Part shown: positions 1-8,516 of the stretch, in pieces | Numbering within the stretch: the stretch's first letter is position 1 | Layout: each line of letters opens with the position of its first letter | DNA from: Agarivorans albus | Lineage (GTDB): Bacteria; Pseudomonadota; Gammaproteobacteria; Enterobacterales; Celerinatantimonadaceae | Length of the DNA stretch: 64,000 nucleotides | Assembly: GCF_019670105.1 (NCBI RefSeq) | Contig: NZ_AP023032.1 | Coordinates: forward strand, 3,793,501-3,857,500 | Direction of reading: 5' to 3' | Made by a program: the position numbers and the translations under genes | The notes under the pieces: generated by a model | Seen by the model: only the letters and a program-made list of their open reading frames with translations | What the model was told of the DNA's origin: nothing | The model's database searches: none

Positions 1-2
1 AA

Positions 3-536
3 ACTGAATTTAGTTACTTTGAGCAGTCGCAACAGGTATTTAGTGGCATTGCTAAGTTAGTGAATAAAACTGAACTCGCTGATGCAACTTTACAGCGTTT
101 AAGCCTGCGCTTAGCCGAGCTAAAACAGCAACTTGCAGACCAAGGTTTAAGCAATAAACCAATTGCTTACGCCAAGTTTGTTGGCATGGGTTACGGCTTA
201 AGAGTGTTCACCGATAAAAGCCTGGCCGGTGCGATAAGCCAGCAGCTAGGGCTTAATTATGTTTGGCAGCAAGGTTTACCGGGTAAAGATTTTATCCACC
301 TGCAACTTGAGCAGCTGCCAAAACTAAGCAACAGCCATTTGCTGCTTGCGGGTAACCAAGTAGACGGCGAGCGCATGATGCATTCACCAGTGTGGCCTTT
401 ATTGCCCTTTGTTGAGCAGAACCAGTTATCGGAAGTTGAACCTTTATTTAGTTTTGGAGGGCCACTGTCGTCGATAAAAATGGCTGAATCTTTTGCTAAT
501 TCACTACTAGATTGGCAGGAGCAACAAGGTGGTTAA
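3..536 (+). CDS. Ferric-siderophore ABC transporter, periplasmic binding protein (C-terminal part)
   Basis: The reading frame is open to the left edge of the window, so only the C-terminal ~177 residues are visible and the true start lies outside. A GTG at 60 is an internal codon rather than a likely start. The visible sequence resembles the C-terminal lobe of FhuD/FepB-type proteins: a long helix rich in Leu/Gln, then a strand with GMGYGLRVF, then a tail containing PVWPLLPFVE. In the family this lobe closes over the ferric siderophore and docks on the permease. The stop overlaps the next gene (the FhuB-like permease) by 8 bp, which indicates translational coupling. The family call rests on the general pattern and on the neighbouring permease and siderophore biosynthesis genes. 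Confidence 0.75.
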   Translation, partial: TEFSYFEQSQQVFSGIAKLVNKTELADATLQRLSLRLAELKQQLADQGLSNKPIAYAKFVGMGYGLRVFTDKSLAGAISQQLGLNYVWQQGLPGKDFIHLQLEQLPKLSNSHLLLAGNQVDGERMMHSPVWPLLPFVEQNQLSEVEPLFSFGGPLSSIKMAESFANSLLDWQEQQGG

Positions 537-2451
537 ATCTCTTTCTTCAAGCCTAGGTTTATTACTGCTACTGCTAAGCGCATACTATTTTAGCCGCCCC
601 GCCATTGCACCGGTTGGTTTGGCAGACGCAATGCTGACTAACATTTGGCTACCTACCGCGCTAATGGCTTTATGCACTGGCGCACTGCTGGCAAGTTCTG
701 GCTTCTTAATTCAAAACAGCTTAGATAACGACTTTGCCTCCCCATCTACCTTAGGAATTGCCGCTGGTGCGCTGCTTGGTGCAGTGCTAGTACGGGTAAT
801 TGTACCTGAGGCCAATCTACAACTGGTATGGATGGGTGCCTTAGTGGGTGGCCTGTTGCTGTCTTTAGCGGTATTAGCGGTTAGCCAGCTAATTGGAGGC
901 GGCAAACTACCAGTGGTTTTAATTGGCATGGCGCTAGGTTTAAGCGCTGGCGCGCTCTCTTCGCTGTTTATGCTGTACTTCGAAAATCAAACCGATGGCT
1001 TGTTTTTATGGGGCAGCGGCCAAGTACTTCAAACCAACCCTGAAGTACTAAAACAAACAGCGCTACCCATGCTGGCATTTTTAGCCTTAAGCCTCTTGGT
1101 CTTACCTAAGTTAGCGCTATTTTTATTAGGCGATACCAATGCCGCAGCCTTGGGTTTAGCAGTTAAACCTTGGCGCTGGACTATTTTGCTGCTCGCCATT
1201 GGCCAAGCTGCCTTAGCCACTTCAATTGTTGGCATGATTGGCTTTGTGGGCTTAATGGCGCCTCACCTTACTCGCTTAGTATTAAGACTCGCTAAGGGCG
1301 AAAACAATAATGTCGCTTTACAATGGCTAGTCACCGTTATTATTGGTGCAGCCTTAGTATTAGCCGCAGAGTGGTGCTCGCGTAGCTTACTGTTTCTAGG
1401 GTATCGCTTACCAACTGGCGCTTTTACTGCCTTGCTTGGTGCGCCTTACTTTGTATTCCTGCTCTTTCAACGCTCGGGTAAAGCGCTTGCAGCCGTGGAA
1501 AGCCAAAACATCGGCTTAACACCTATCATTCATGCCCGCCCTCGCGTGGTACTGGCTTCGCTTTGCGCTCTGCTTGGTTTAAGTTTGTTTTTTTGTTTGC
1601 GCAGCCCACAAGATGTAGGCGCAATATGGGTGAATCAGCGGGTGCTGTTGGCGGGTTTAGGTGGTTTTGGCTTAGCCTGCGCAGGTACTTTGCTGCAAAC
1701 CTTATTTAAAAACCCCATGGCCAGCCCAGATATTTCTGGTGTAAGTGCGGTGGCAGTATTACTGATTGCCGTGGTATTGGTGTACTTTCCTGCAGCGAAT
1801 CAATGGCAGTTAACCCTCGCCGCGTTGGTCGGTGGAAGCTTAGTGATTGGCTTACTGTCTTGGGGCTTAAAGCAGCAGCTCAGTGTTGCCCAGCTAGCCT
1901 TATTTGGCATTGTAATTACTGCCTTTGCTGGCACCGCCACCCAGATTTTACTCACCTTTGGCAGCTCCACCGCCTCGGTCACCATGATGTGGTTAGCGGG
2001 TACCACCTACGGGGCAACCTTTGATCGAATTATCCCAATTGCTTCGGTTATCGCACTTTGCTTGGTTGCCATCATCCCGCTATTAAGGCAGTTAGATTTA
2101 ATGCCGCTTGGCGAAGTTATTCCTAAAACCTTAGGCCTGGCGTTACAGCGCCAACGTTACTTGTTATTGGCTATTTCGGCGGTTCTCACTGCTATTTGTG
2201 TATCCAGTATTGGGGCGATTAGCTTTATCGGCTTATTAGCACCGCACTGTGCGCGGCTTTTAGGTTTATATCGCCACAAGCATCTATTACCTGCATCGGG
2301 CATTACTGGTGCCATTTTATTGATATGGGCCGACAGCTTAGGCCGCGAATTAATGGCGCCTAACGAAATACCCGCTGGCCTTATGGTATCGGTTATCGGC
2401 TCCATCTACTTCATTTTACTCTTGCTTCTTAGCTACAGGAATCGCGTGTGA
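529..2451 (+). CDS. fhuB: FhuB-type double-length ferric-siderophore ABC permease
   Basis: This 640-residue, very hydrophobic protein consists of two consecutive FecCD-type permease halves (about 1-320 and 335-640). Each half has the typical GFVGLMAPH or SFIGLLAPH segment that contacts the ATPase. FhuB of E. coli has the same two-in-one layout and a similar length (about 660). It would form the inner-membrane channel for ferric hydroxamates. The GTG start overlaps the preceding binding protein by 8 bp, and its stop overlaps the GTG of the next gene, so the whole set is one operon. No ATP-binding subunit lies downstream, so the partner ATPase must be upstream of the window or elsewhere. The gene symbol is by architecture; substrate specificity is not proven. 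Confidence 0.85.
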   Translation: MVKSLSSSLGLLLLLLSAYYFSRPAIAPVGLADAMLTNIWLPTALMALCTGALLASSGFLIQNSLDNDFASPSTLGIAAGALLGAVLVRVIVPEANLQLVWMGALVGGLLLSLAVLAVSQLIGGGKLPVVLIGMALGLSAGALSSLFMLYFENQTDGLFLWGSGQVLQTNPEVLKQTALPMLAFLALSLLVLPKLALFLLGDTNAAALGLAVKPWRWTILLLAIGQAALATSIVGMIGFVGLMAPHLTRLVLRLAKGENNNVALQWLVTVIIGAALVLAAEWCSRSLLFLGYRLPTGAFTALLGAPYFVFLLFQRSGKALAAVESQNIGLTPIIHARPRVVLASLCALLGLSLFFCLRSPQDVGAIWVNQRVLLAGLGGFGLACAGTLLQTLFKNPMASPDISGVSAVAVLLIAVVLVYFPAANQWQLTLAALVGGSLVIGLLSWGLKQQLSVAQLALFGIVITAFAGTATQILLTFGSSTASVTMMWLAGTTYGATFDRIIPIASVIALCLVAIIPLLRQLDLMPLGEVIPKTLGLALQRQRYLLLAISAVLTAICVSSIGAISFIGLLAPHCARLLGLYRHKHLLPASGITGAILLIWADSLGRELMAPNEIPAGLMVSVIGSIYFILLLLLSYRNRV

Positions 2452-3071
2452 ATACACTCCAACAATTTCTCAATCAACGTGTGTCTTACCACGTTCATGA
2501 GCTGTCTTTGCCGGCGCCTAATACCCAGCAAATGACCGATATATTACAAGCGGCCATGAGCACTCCCGACCACGGAAAGCTAAAGCCATGGCATTTTTTA
2601 GTGATTAAACAAACACGTATTGAAGAGCTAATCAGCTTGCTACAAACCGCATGGCAACAAAGCAATAGTGAGCTAGATCCACAGCGAGCGAAACGCCTTG
2701 CCAGCTACTTAAAACAAGCCCCCAGCATCGTGTTGGTATCAGCCGAAATAAACGAGCCCAGCCCCATCTCCAAACAAGACCAAGTGTTCTCTGCTGCAGC
2801 CGCATGCCAAATGATTTTGTTAGCTGCAGACGCTTTGGGGTTTGGCGGGGTTTGGTATAGCACCGACGCGGTCGAGCTACCTAATGTGCGCCAATTATTG
2901 GGCCTACAAAATAAGCACCAACCAGTAGGTTTTTTGGTGTTAGGTAGCCCAATAAGTAAAAGAGAAAAAGCCCGCGCGAATGTGAGCGACCACAGCTTCG
3001 AGTGGCTTGGCGCGGCAAACGTAAGCCCTTGGGGAGAAACTAAATCAGCCAATCAGGAGCGACTAAAATGA
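2448..3071 (+). CDS. Nitroreductase-family flavoprotein in the siderophore operon
   Basis: A 207-residue protein of the small NAD(P)H-dependent nitroreductase type (YdjA-like length). An early segment, APSTPDHGKLKPW-like around residues 35-48, matches the FMN-contacting region. A central stretch rich in Ala/Gly (FSAAAACQMILLAADALGFG, about 112-131) matches the conserved helix of the family. It starts at a GTG overlapping the upstream stop and ends 4 bp into the next gene, so it is embedded in the siderophore operon. Its biochemical substrate cannot be read from sequence. A role as a ferric-siderophore or quinone reductase is only a contextual guess. Nitroreductase-family members are not a standard part of IucABCD or PubABC clusters. 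Confidence 0.75.
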   Translation: MNTLQQFLNQRVSYHVHELSLPAPNTQQMTDILQAAMSTPDHGKLKPWHFLVIKQTRIEELISLLQTAWQQSNSELDPQRAKRLASYLKQAPSIVLVSAEINEPSPISKQDQVFSAAAACQMILLAADALGFGGVWYSTDAVELPNVRQLLGLQNKHQPVGFLVLGSPISKREKARANVSDHSFEWLGAANVSPWGETKSANQERLK

Positions 3072-5794
3072 GTACCCATGCACTTTGTCAGCAGGCTTTT
3101 TTCAATAGCCTTTTGGCTGAAACCGCCAACAAACATCTCGAGGGAGAGTCGGTCTTTCTTCCTCTTTCTACTAAGGCCAGCTTGGAGTTAAAGCTACGTT
3201 ACGTATCGCCCAGCTGGCGCCACCGTTATAGCGGCGAAATCATTTTGCATGAGGCGCAAAGCCAAAGCCCAATAAGCTTTAAGCAAGCTACTACCCTGAT
3301 TGTAAATGCACTTTACCCTGAGTTAAGCGAAGACAAAAAAGCCTTATTCTTACAGCGGGTGCAAGATTCTAATTGCTACATAAATAGCGCTGAGCAGGCA
3401 CTAGCAGAGCGCTCTACGCTTACGCTAGACCAGTTTATTATGTCGGAACAAAGTTTAACTGGTGGCCACAGCATGCACCCTGCAGGTAAAAGCTGCGAGC
3501 CGCTTAACCAGCAAGAGAAAACCCAATATTTGCCAGAGTTTGCTGGCCAATTCTCGATAGAATGGTTTGCGGTACATAGCTCGCATTTAGTAGGCGAAAG
3601 TGAAATTGGCGACCTGAGCGAAAAGCTCAAACAGCTGTATAGCAACAGCGTTAAAATCGCCAAAGAGCCGAGCGAAATTCAATTTATCGATAAACAATGG
3701 GTGCCGTTTCCTATGCACCCCTTGCAAGCTAAAGCCTGGCGAGAAAGCCAGCAGGCTTTAAGCCTGAATGAAGTGGTAAAAGACTTAGCACTAAGCTCAC
3801 CAGGCTGGACAGCTACCTCGTCTAGCCGTGCTATTTACCATCCACAACAAGCTTGGATGCTAAAAGTTTCATTACCGGTTAAGCTCACCAACTCTTTACG
3901 CCTATTAAGCAGCAAAGAAGCCAAACGAGGCATTCAATTTTCTCAACTACTTAATAGTGAGAACGGAGCAGAGTTACGCCAACGCTTGCCAAACAGTTAC
4001 TTCATCGAAGAGCCGCTTTGGGCCAGCATTAACGACATTGATGGAGAGGTGTTAGATCTTCCACTCATTAGTTTTAGAGAAAACCCCTTCCATAAATCCA
4101 ATCAAGAGAAAAGCCAGTTAAACGCAGCCAATGTGTATTGTTTAGCTAGCATAAACCAAGTAAACGCCAGCCAAACCGAGCCGCAAATAGTTAGCTGGAT
4201 TAAGCGCTATGCCCAGCAACAGCAACTGTGCTTTGAGCATGCTGCACTGCATTGGATGTCGACTTTTTGGGATAATGTAATCAAGCCACTGTGTATCGCA
4301 CGTTCAGATTATGGCTTTGTTTTGCTGGCCCACCAGCAAAATATCTTGGTCAAGATTGAAGATAATTTACCTACAGGCTCAGCCTTTAGAGATTGCCAAG
4401 GTATCGGCTTAACCAGCCAAGCATTAGCATTATTCAAAGAGCAACTTAGCGATGGCGTACCTGAGTACTTTATGGAAGCTGAGCAGGTGAATCCTTATCA
4501 CGCTTACTATTTGATAGGAAATACCTTACTCAACACCATCGCTGCCATCGGAGCAGGCGAGCTAATTAACGAAACCAAACTGTGGGATTTATGTCGTGAC
4601 AAAATGAGTGAGCTTAGCGCCAGAAACCCAAAAGATAACTCTTTTTACAGCTACTTACTCAACTCACCAAGCCTTCACTGGAAGCGCAATTTCTATTGCT
4701 TTTTAGCCGACCATAACGAGGCAACATTAGCCGACCCGAGCCAGATTTACTGCTCTATTTCAAATCCTTTTAAACAGCAAAAAGCTGAGCAATTAAGCTT
4801 TAAAAGCTTAGCCGGAGGCCGAACCCTGTGTTTCGCAGATGAACGCATCTCGGATAATGCCATTAAGTTCGAGATTCGAGAGAACGGGACAAGCCTAAGC
4901 CGGGGATTAATGGAAAAAGTAGGTGATTGGTGCCAACTCAGTTTTGAAGAAGATAATGCGCAGCTAAATGCGACTCATAAAACCGATGACTTACTATGGT
5001 GGAGCGCTGCTGAACATGGCTTGTTCCAACTTAACGTAGCTGCCTTGCAAAGTAACTACTACCCCAAAGCAGCCAAAGCTTTAGTTGCGGAGTCTCAATA
5101 TAAGGCTTTGAGTTTAAGTCAGTTTTTGCAAACTGCGCCACTATGGCGAGAGCAACAAGCAGCGCATCAGCCACAAACCTCAGTGGCCACTAACGGCATA
5201 AAGCATCCTTCTCGCCCCAACAAACCAACCGGGCAAGTATTTACCCGCTATTTTTATCACCTTAAGCGACAAGTCACCTTTAGGGTGATAGACAAACAGC
5301 GAGACTTAAGCTGCTTTAACCGCTGGCACAACCACCCCATTATCTCACCGGTATGGGAGCTAGAAGGCAGCCTTCAAAGCCACACTGAGTACCTAAGTAA
5401 AATGGAAGAGGACGCCCATCAATATGCCGTAATTGGTGAATTTGACGGCGTTCCCTTTGGTTATTTTGAGGTGTATTGGACGCCAGAAGACAGGTTAGGT
5501 CCGCATTATCAATGCCAAGATCACGACCGAGGAGTACACATACTGGTAGGTAATTTTAGCTTTAGAGGCGGCGTGTACTTTGATACTTGGGGCTCGGCCA
5601 TTTTGCAGTACTGCTTTTTAGATGAGCCCAATACCCAACGAATCATGGGCGAGCCGCGTGCCGATAATCACCGCGTAGTTAGCATTACCGAAAGACTAGG
5701 TTTAGAAAAGCAATTCGAGTTTGATTTTCCTCACAAGCGAGCGGCGCTATTACAGTGCGACCGCGAGCGTTTTTTCACTCAATATGCGATTTAG
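3068..5794 (+). CDS. NIS siderophore synthetase (IucA/IucC) fused to IucB/AlcB-type N-acyltransferase
   Basis: This 908-residue bifunctional protein is about 300 residues longer than an ordinary IucA/IucC enzyme. Residues about 120-590 carry the NIS-synthetase signatures: GGHSMHPAGK near 132-141, PFPMHPLQAKAW near 215, a Ser/Arg block TSSSRAIYHP near 253, and AHQQN at about 421-425 followed by FRDCQG. These bind ATP and the carboxylate. Residues about 720-908 form a GNAT-like domain of the AlcB/IucB/RhbD type (GVPFGYFEVYW; GEPRADNHRV), which transfers an acyl group to an N-hydroxylated diamine. With the hydroxylase that follows 10 bp downstream, this could make a hydroxamate such as a putrebactin-, bisucaberin- or desferrioxamine-like compound. 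No amino-acid decarboxylase is visible. The product is inferred, not shown. Confidence 0.88.
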   Translation: MSTHALCQQAFFNSLLAETANKHLEGESVFLPLSTKASLELKLRYVSPSWRHRYSGEIILHEAQSQSPISFKQATTLIVNALYPELSEDKKALFLQRVQDSNCYINSAEQALAERSTLTLDQFIMSEQSLTGGHSMHPAGKSCEPLNQQEKTQYLPEFAGQFSIEWFAVHSSHLVGESEIGDLSEKLKQLYSNSVKIAKEPSEIQFIDKQWVPFPMHPLQAKAWRESQQALSLNEVVKDLALSSPGWTATSSSRAIYHPQQAWMLKVSLPVKLTNSLRLLSSKEAKRGIQFSQLLNSENGAELRQRLPNSYFIEEPLWASINDIDGEVLDLPLISFRENPFHKSNQEKSQLNAANVYCLASINQVNASQTEPQIVSWIKRYAQQQQLCFEHAALHWMSTFWDNVIKPLCIARSDYGFVLLAHQQNILVKIEDNLPTGSAFRDCQGIGLTSQALALFKEQLSDGVPEYFMEAEQVNPYHAYYLIGNTLLNTIAAIGAGELINETKLWDLCRDKMSELSARNPKDNSFYSYLLNSPSLHWKRNFYCFLADHNEATLADPSQIYCSISNPFKQQKAEQLSFKSLAGGRTLCFADERISDNAIKFEIRENGTSLSRGLMEKVGDWCQLSFEEDNAQLNATHKTDDLLWWSAAEHGLFQLNVAALQSNYYPKAAKALVAESQYKALSLSQFLQTAPLWREQQAAHQPQTSVATNGIKHPSRPNKPTGQVFTRYFYHLKRQVTFRVIDKQRDLSCFNRWHNHPIISPVWELEGSLQSHTEYLSKMEEDAHQYAVIGEFDGVPFGYFEVYWTPEDRLGPHYQCQDHDRGVHILVGNFSFRGGVYFDTWGSAILQYCFLDEPNTQRIMGEPRADNHRVVSITERLGLEKQFEFDFPHKRAALLQCDRERFFTQYAI

Positions 5795-5804
5795 GGATAG
5801 TAAT

Positions 5805-7121
5805 ATGAACACTCAAAAACTAGATCTATTAGGCGTTGGTATTGGCCCCTTTAACCTTAGTATTGCCGCGCTTGCCAGCACTAAATCGGCCCTTTCCACC
5901 TTGTTTCTAGAGAGAAAAAAGGAGTTTGCGTGGCACCCTGGTTTGTTGCTTAACGACGCAAAAATGCAAACCTCTTACTTAAAAGATTTAGTTACTGGTA
6001 TAGACCCAACCAACCCCTATAGTTTTTTAAACTACTTGGTGGAGCAGCACAAACTCTATCCGTTTATTGCTTCCGGCCAATCGGTAATATCGCGCCTAGA
6101 GTTTTCCCACTACTTAAGCTGGGCGGCCCACAGCTTGGCTAATACCCGATTTGACCAAAACGTTCAGTCAATCGAATTTGATGGTGACCTTTTTAGCATC
6201 GAGACTGACAATCAGTGTTATCAAAGTAAGCATTTGGTTGTAGGCACCGGCATGCAACCGCAAGTACCTGCGTTTTGCGAACCACACATAAGCAATAGCT
6301 GTTTTCATGCCAGTGAATTAGCGCTTAGAAAACCCAATTTAAGCGGTAAACGAGTAGCTATAATTGGCGGCGGGCAAACCGGTGCAGACGTATTCCAACA
6401 CCTCTTCGACAATACCTTTGGTGAAGTAAAAGAGATTAACTGGATATCGCGCCGCTCTAACATAGAGGCCTTAGATGAAAGCTGCTTTACTGACCAGTAC
6501 TTCATGCCAGATTACGTAGATGGTTTTTACCAACTGGCACAGCAAACCAAGAACAGTGAAGTATCGCGACAGAAGCTAACCAGCGATGGCATCACCAATG
6601 ATTGCCTACAAGGCATTTATCAACGCTTATATCACGACCGTTTTGTACTTAATAAACCGAGTTGGTGGTCTATTCAACCCAATCGTACCCTTATGTCTAT
6701 GGCACATTCAGAGCTTGGTTATAAGCTGCATTTGGAACACGGTCTTACCCACGACAATACTCAAATAAACGCCGATGTAGTGATTCTGTGCACCGGTTAT
6801 AGCCGTGCTCTACCGGCGTGCTTAAGTGAACTTGCCAAGCAAATCCCACTTAATCCACAAGGCCTGCCCGAGCTATGCCCAGACTTTAGCGTGAAATGGC
6901 CTGGTGCGAGTCGCAACCACATTTACATGGTTAACGCTGGCATTCACAGCCACGGTATTGCCGAGCCACAACTAAGCTTGGCCACTTGGCGTGCGGCCAA
7001 AATACTTAACCACGCCAGCGGCCAAAATCTCTACGATATTGAGCCCGCCGAGGCGGTAGTTGACTGGGGATTAAATGCTATAGAGCAAACTGAACAGCGT
7101 TTAGCTGCATTAGGTTCATAG
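5805..7121 (+). CDS. Siderophore amine/lysine/ornithine N-monooxygenase (IucD/PubA/PvdA family)
   Basis: A 438-residue flavin-dependent N-hydroxylase. The FAD-binding motif GVGIGPFNLS is at residues about 10-19, and the NADPH-binding motif GGGQTGAD is near 188-195. Family landmarks such as FLERKKEFAWHPG and MQTSYLKDL follow the first motif. The ATG at 5805 is preferred over an in-frame ATG 84 bp upstream because the latter lies inside the preceding gene; the chosen start sits 10 bp after the previous stop behind a GGGATAG-like ribosome site. The enzyme hydroxylates a primary amine, and the fused upstream enzyme then acylates and condenses the product. Whether the amine is lysine, ornithine, putrescine or cadaverine cannot be told from the sequence. 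Confidence 0.9.
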   Translation: MNTQKLDLLGVGIGPFNLSIAALASTKSALSTLFLERKKEFAWHPGLLLNDAKMQTSYLKDLVTGIDPTNPYSFLNYLVEQHKLYPFIASGQSVISRLEFSHYLSWAAHSLANTRFDQNVQSIEFDGDLFSIETDNQCYQSKHLVVGTGMQPQVPAFCEPHISNSCFHASELALRKPNLSGKRVAIIGGGQTGADVFQHLFDNTFGEVKEINWISRRSNIEALDESCFTDQYFMPDYVDGFYQLAQQTKNSEVSRQKLTSDGITNDCLQGIYQRLYHDRFVLNKPSWWSIQPNRTLMSMAHSELGYKLHLEHGLTHDNTQINADVVILCTGYSRALPACLSELAKQIPLNPQGLPELCPDFSVKWPGASRNHIYMVNAGIHSHGIAEPQLSLATWRAAKILNHASGQNLYDIEPAEAVVDWGLNAIEQTEQRLAALGS

Positions 7122-7130
7122 TAATTAATT

Positions 7131-7151
7131 GCGGCTTCGGCCGCTTTATTT
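7131..7151 (+). terminator. Intrinsic terminator of the siderophore operon
   Basis: A GCGGC stem (7131-7135), a TTCG tetraloop and GCCGC (7140-7144) are followed by TTTATTT. It lies 10 bp after the hydroxylase stop. Confidence 0.85.
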
Positions 7152-7181
7152 CCCTTCAGCAGCCCTCAAGTTACCTATCTA

Positions 7182-7210
7182 GAAACAAGCCTCCAAAAGT
7201 TCTGGAGGCT
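7182..7210 (-). terminator. Intrinsic terminator of preTA
   Basis: An 8-bp stem AGCCTCCA (7188-7195) pairs with TGGAGGCT (7203-7210). Read on the minus strand it is followed by TGTTTCT. It lies 28 bp beyond the preA stop and separates the two convergent operons. Confidence 0.7.
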
Positions 7211-7237
7211 AGTATTTATGCGCTGAAACTACGGCAC

Positions 7238-8512
7238 TTATGAAGCATCTTTATAGGGGTTACGCGGGTCTTGCGTCCAGTTCATGTAAGGCTTCTCGGC
7301 CTCCTTTTGCTCCATCTTAATACACTGCTCAACTGGGCAGGTGATTTGGCAAAGGTTACAGCCAACACATTTATCTTCAATTACTTCAAACGCAACACTG
7401 CCATCGGCGCGTTCTGTTTTATTGATGGCTTGGTGAGAGGTATCTTCACAGGCAATATAGCAGCGACCACAGCCAATGCATTTATCTTCGTCAATATCGG
7501 CTACAACCTTGTAGTTCATATTGAGGTACTTCCAGTCGGTAGTATTGGGAACTGCTAGGCCTTGGAAGTCAGTGATTTTTTCATAACCCTTGCTGTCCAT
7601 CCAATTAGATAAACCCGACTTCATCTCTTCAACAATTCTAAATCCGTAGATCATCGCTGCGGTACACACTTGCACCGAGCCCGACCCCAAAGAAATAAAC
7701 TCTGCGGCATCGCGCCAATTACCAATACCACCAATCCCCGAGATGGGTAAGCCCGCGGTTTCCGGATCACGAGCAATCTCGCTCACCATGTTTAAGGCAA
7801 TCGGCTTAACAGCTGGGCCACAATAACCACCATGAGTACTTTTACCATCTACAATCGGTCTGGCGGCCATTTGGTCCAAATCAATACCAGTAATCGAGTT
7901 AATGGTGTTAATCAGCGATACCGCGTCGGCGCCACCTCGTTTTGCCGCCTGAGCGGAAAAACGAATATCGGTAATATTAGGTGTGAGTTTTACGATAACC
8001 GGCATGCTACTGTAGGTTTTGCACCAGCGAGTGACCATTTCTACGTATTCTGGCACTTGTCCTACCGCTGCACCCATGCCTCGCTCGGGCATCCCATGAG
8101 GACAACCAAAGTTAAGCTCTAAACCATCGGCTCCTGTTTGCTCAACTTGTTTTACAATTTCCTTCCAGGCTTCTTCTTCACAGGGCACCATTAGCGATAC
8201 CACTAGCGCCCTATCTGGCCAGCTTTTTTTAACCGCTTCAATTTCACGTAAGTTAACTTCTAAGCTGCGATCGGTTATTAACTCGATGTTGTTAAAGCCT
8301 GCCACTTCGCCATTGTGGTCGTAAATCGCCGAATAACGAGAGGAAACATTTACCGCGGCAGGGTCTTCGCCTAGTGTTTTCCACACCACTCCACCCCAGC
8401 CAGCTTCATAGGCTCGTTCCACATTGTAAGCCTTGTCTGTTGGCGGAGCAGACGCTAGCCAAAATGGGTTTGGAGATTTAATTCCTGCAAATTCTATTGA
8501 TAAGTCAGCCAT
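7238..8512 (-). CDS. preA: NAD-dependent dihydropyrimidine dehydrogenase, FMN/Fe-S subunit PreA
   Basis: A 424-residue protein with an FMN TIM barrel of the dihydroorotate dehydrogenase type (about 1-330) and a C-terminal ferredoxin domain with two Cys clusters (CIGCGRC... and CVGCNLC...CP, about 343-400) for two [4Fe-4S] centres. The active-site region NFGCPHGMPERGMG (about 133-146) contains the catalytic Cys-Pro-His-Gly block of dihydropyrimidine dehydrogenases. With PreT it reduces uracil or thymine to the dihydro form, the first step of the reductive pathway. Its start is 4 bp from the PreT stop, so the two are co-transcribed. A regulator, dihydropyrimidinase and amidohydrolase in the neighbourhood support the pathway call. 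Confidence 0.93.
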   Translation of the reverse strand: MADLSIEFAGIKSPNPFWLASAPPTDKAYNVERAYEAGWGGVVWKTLGEDPAAVNVSSRYSAIYDHNGEVAGFNNIELITDRSLEVNLREIEAVKKSWPDRALVVSLMVPCEEEAWKEIVKQVEQTGADGLELNFGCPHGMPERGMGAAVGQVPEYVEMVTRWCKTYSSMPVIVKLTPNITDIRFSAQAAKRGGADAVSLINTINSITGIDLDQMAARPIVDGKSTHGGYCGPAVKPIALNMVSEIARDPETAGLPISGIGGIGNWRDAAEFISLGSGSVQVCTAAMIYGFRIVEEMKSGLSNWMDSKGYEKITDFQGLAVPNTTDWKYLNMNYKVVADIDEDKCIGCGRCYIACEDTSHQAINKTERADGSVAFEVIEDKCVGCNLCQITCPVEQCIKMEQKEAEKPYMNWTQDPRNPYKDAS

Positions 8513-8516
8513 AATT

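Noticed and set aside
1-7121. An aerobactin cluster
   Set aside because: Only one IucA/IucC-type synthetase is present, and it is fused to the acyltransferase; the product is left open.
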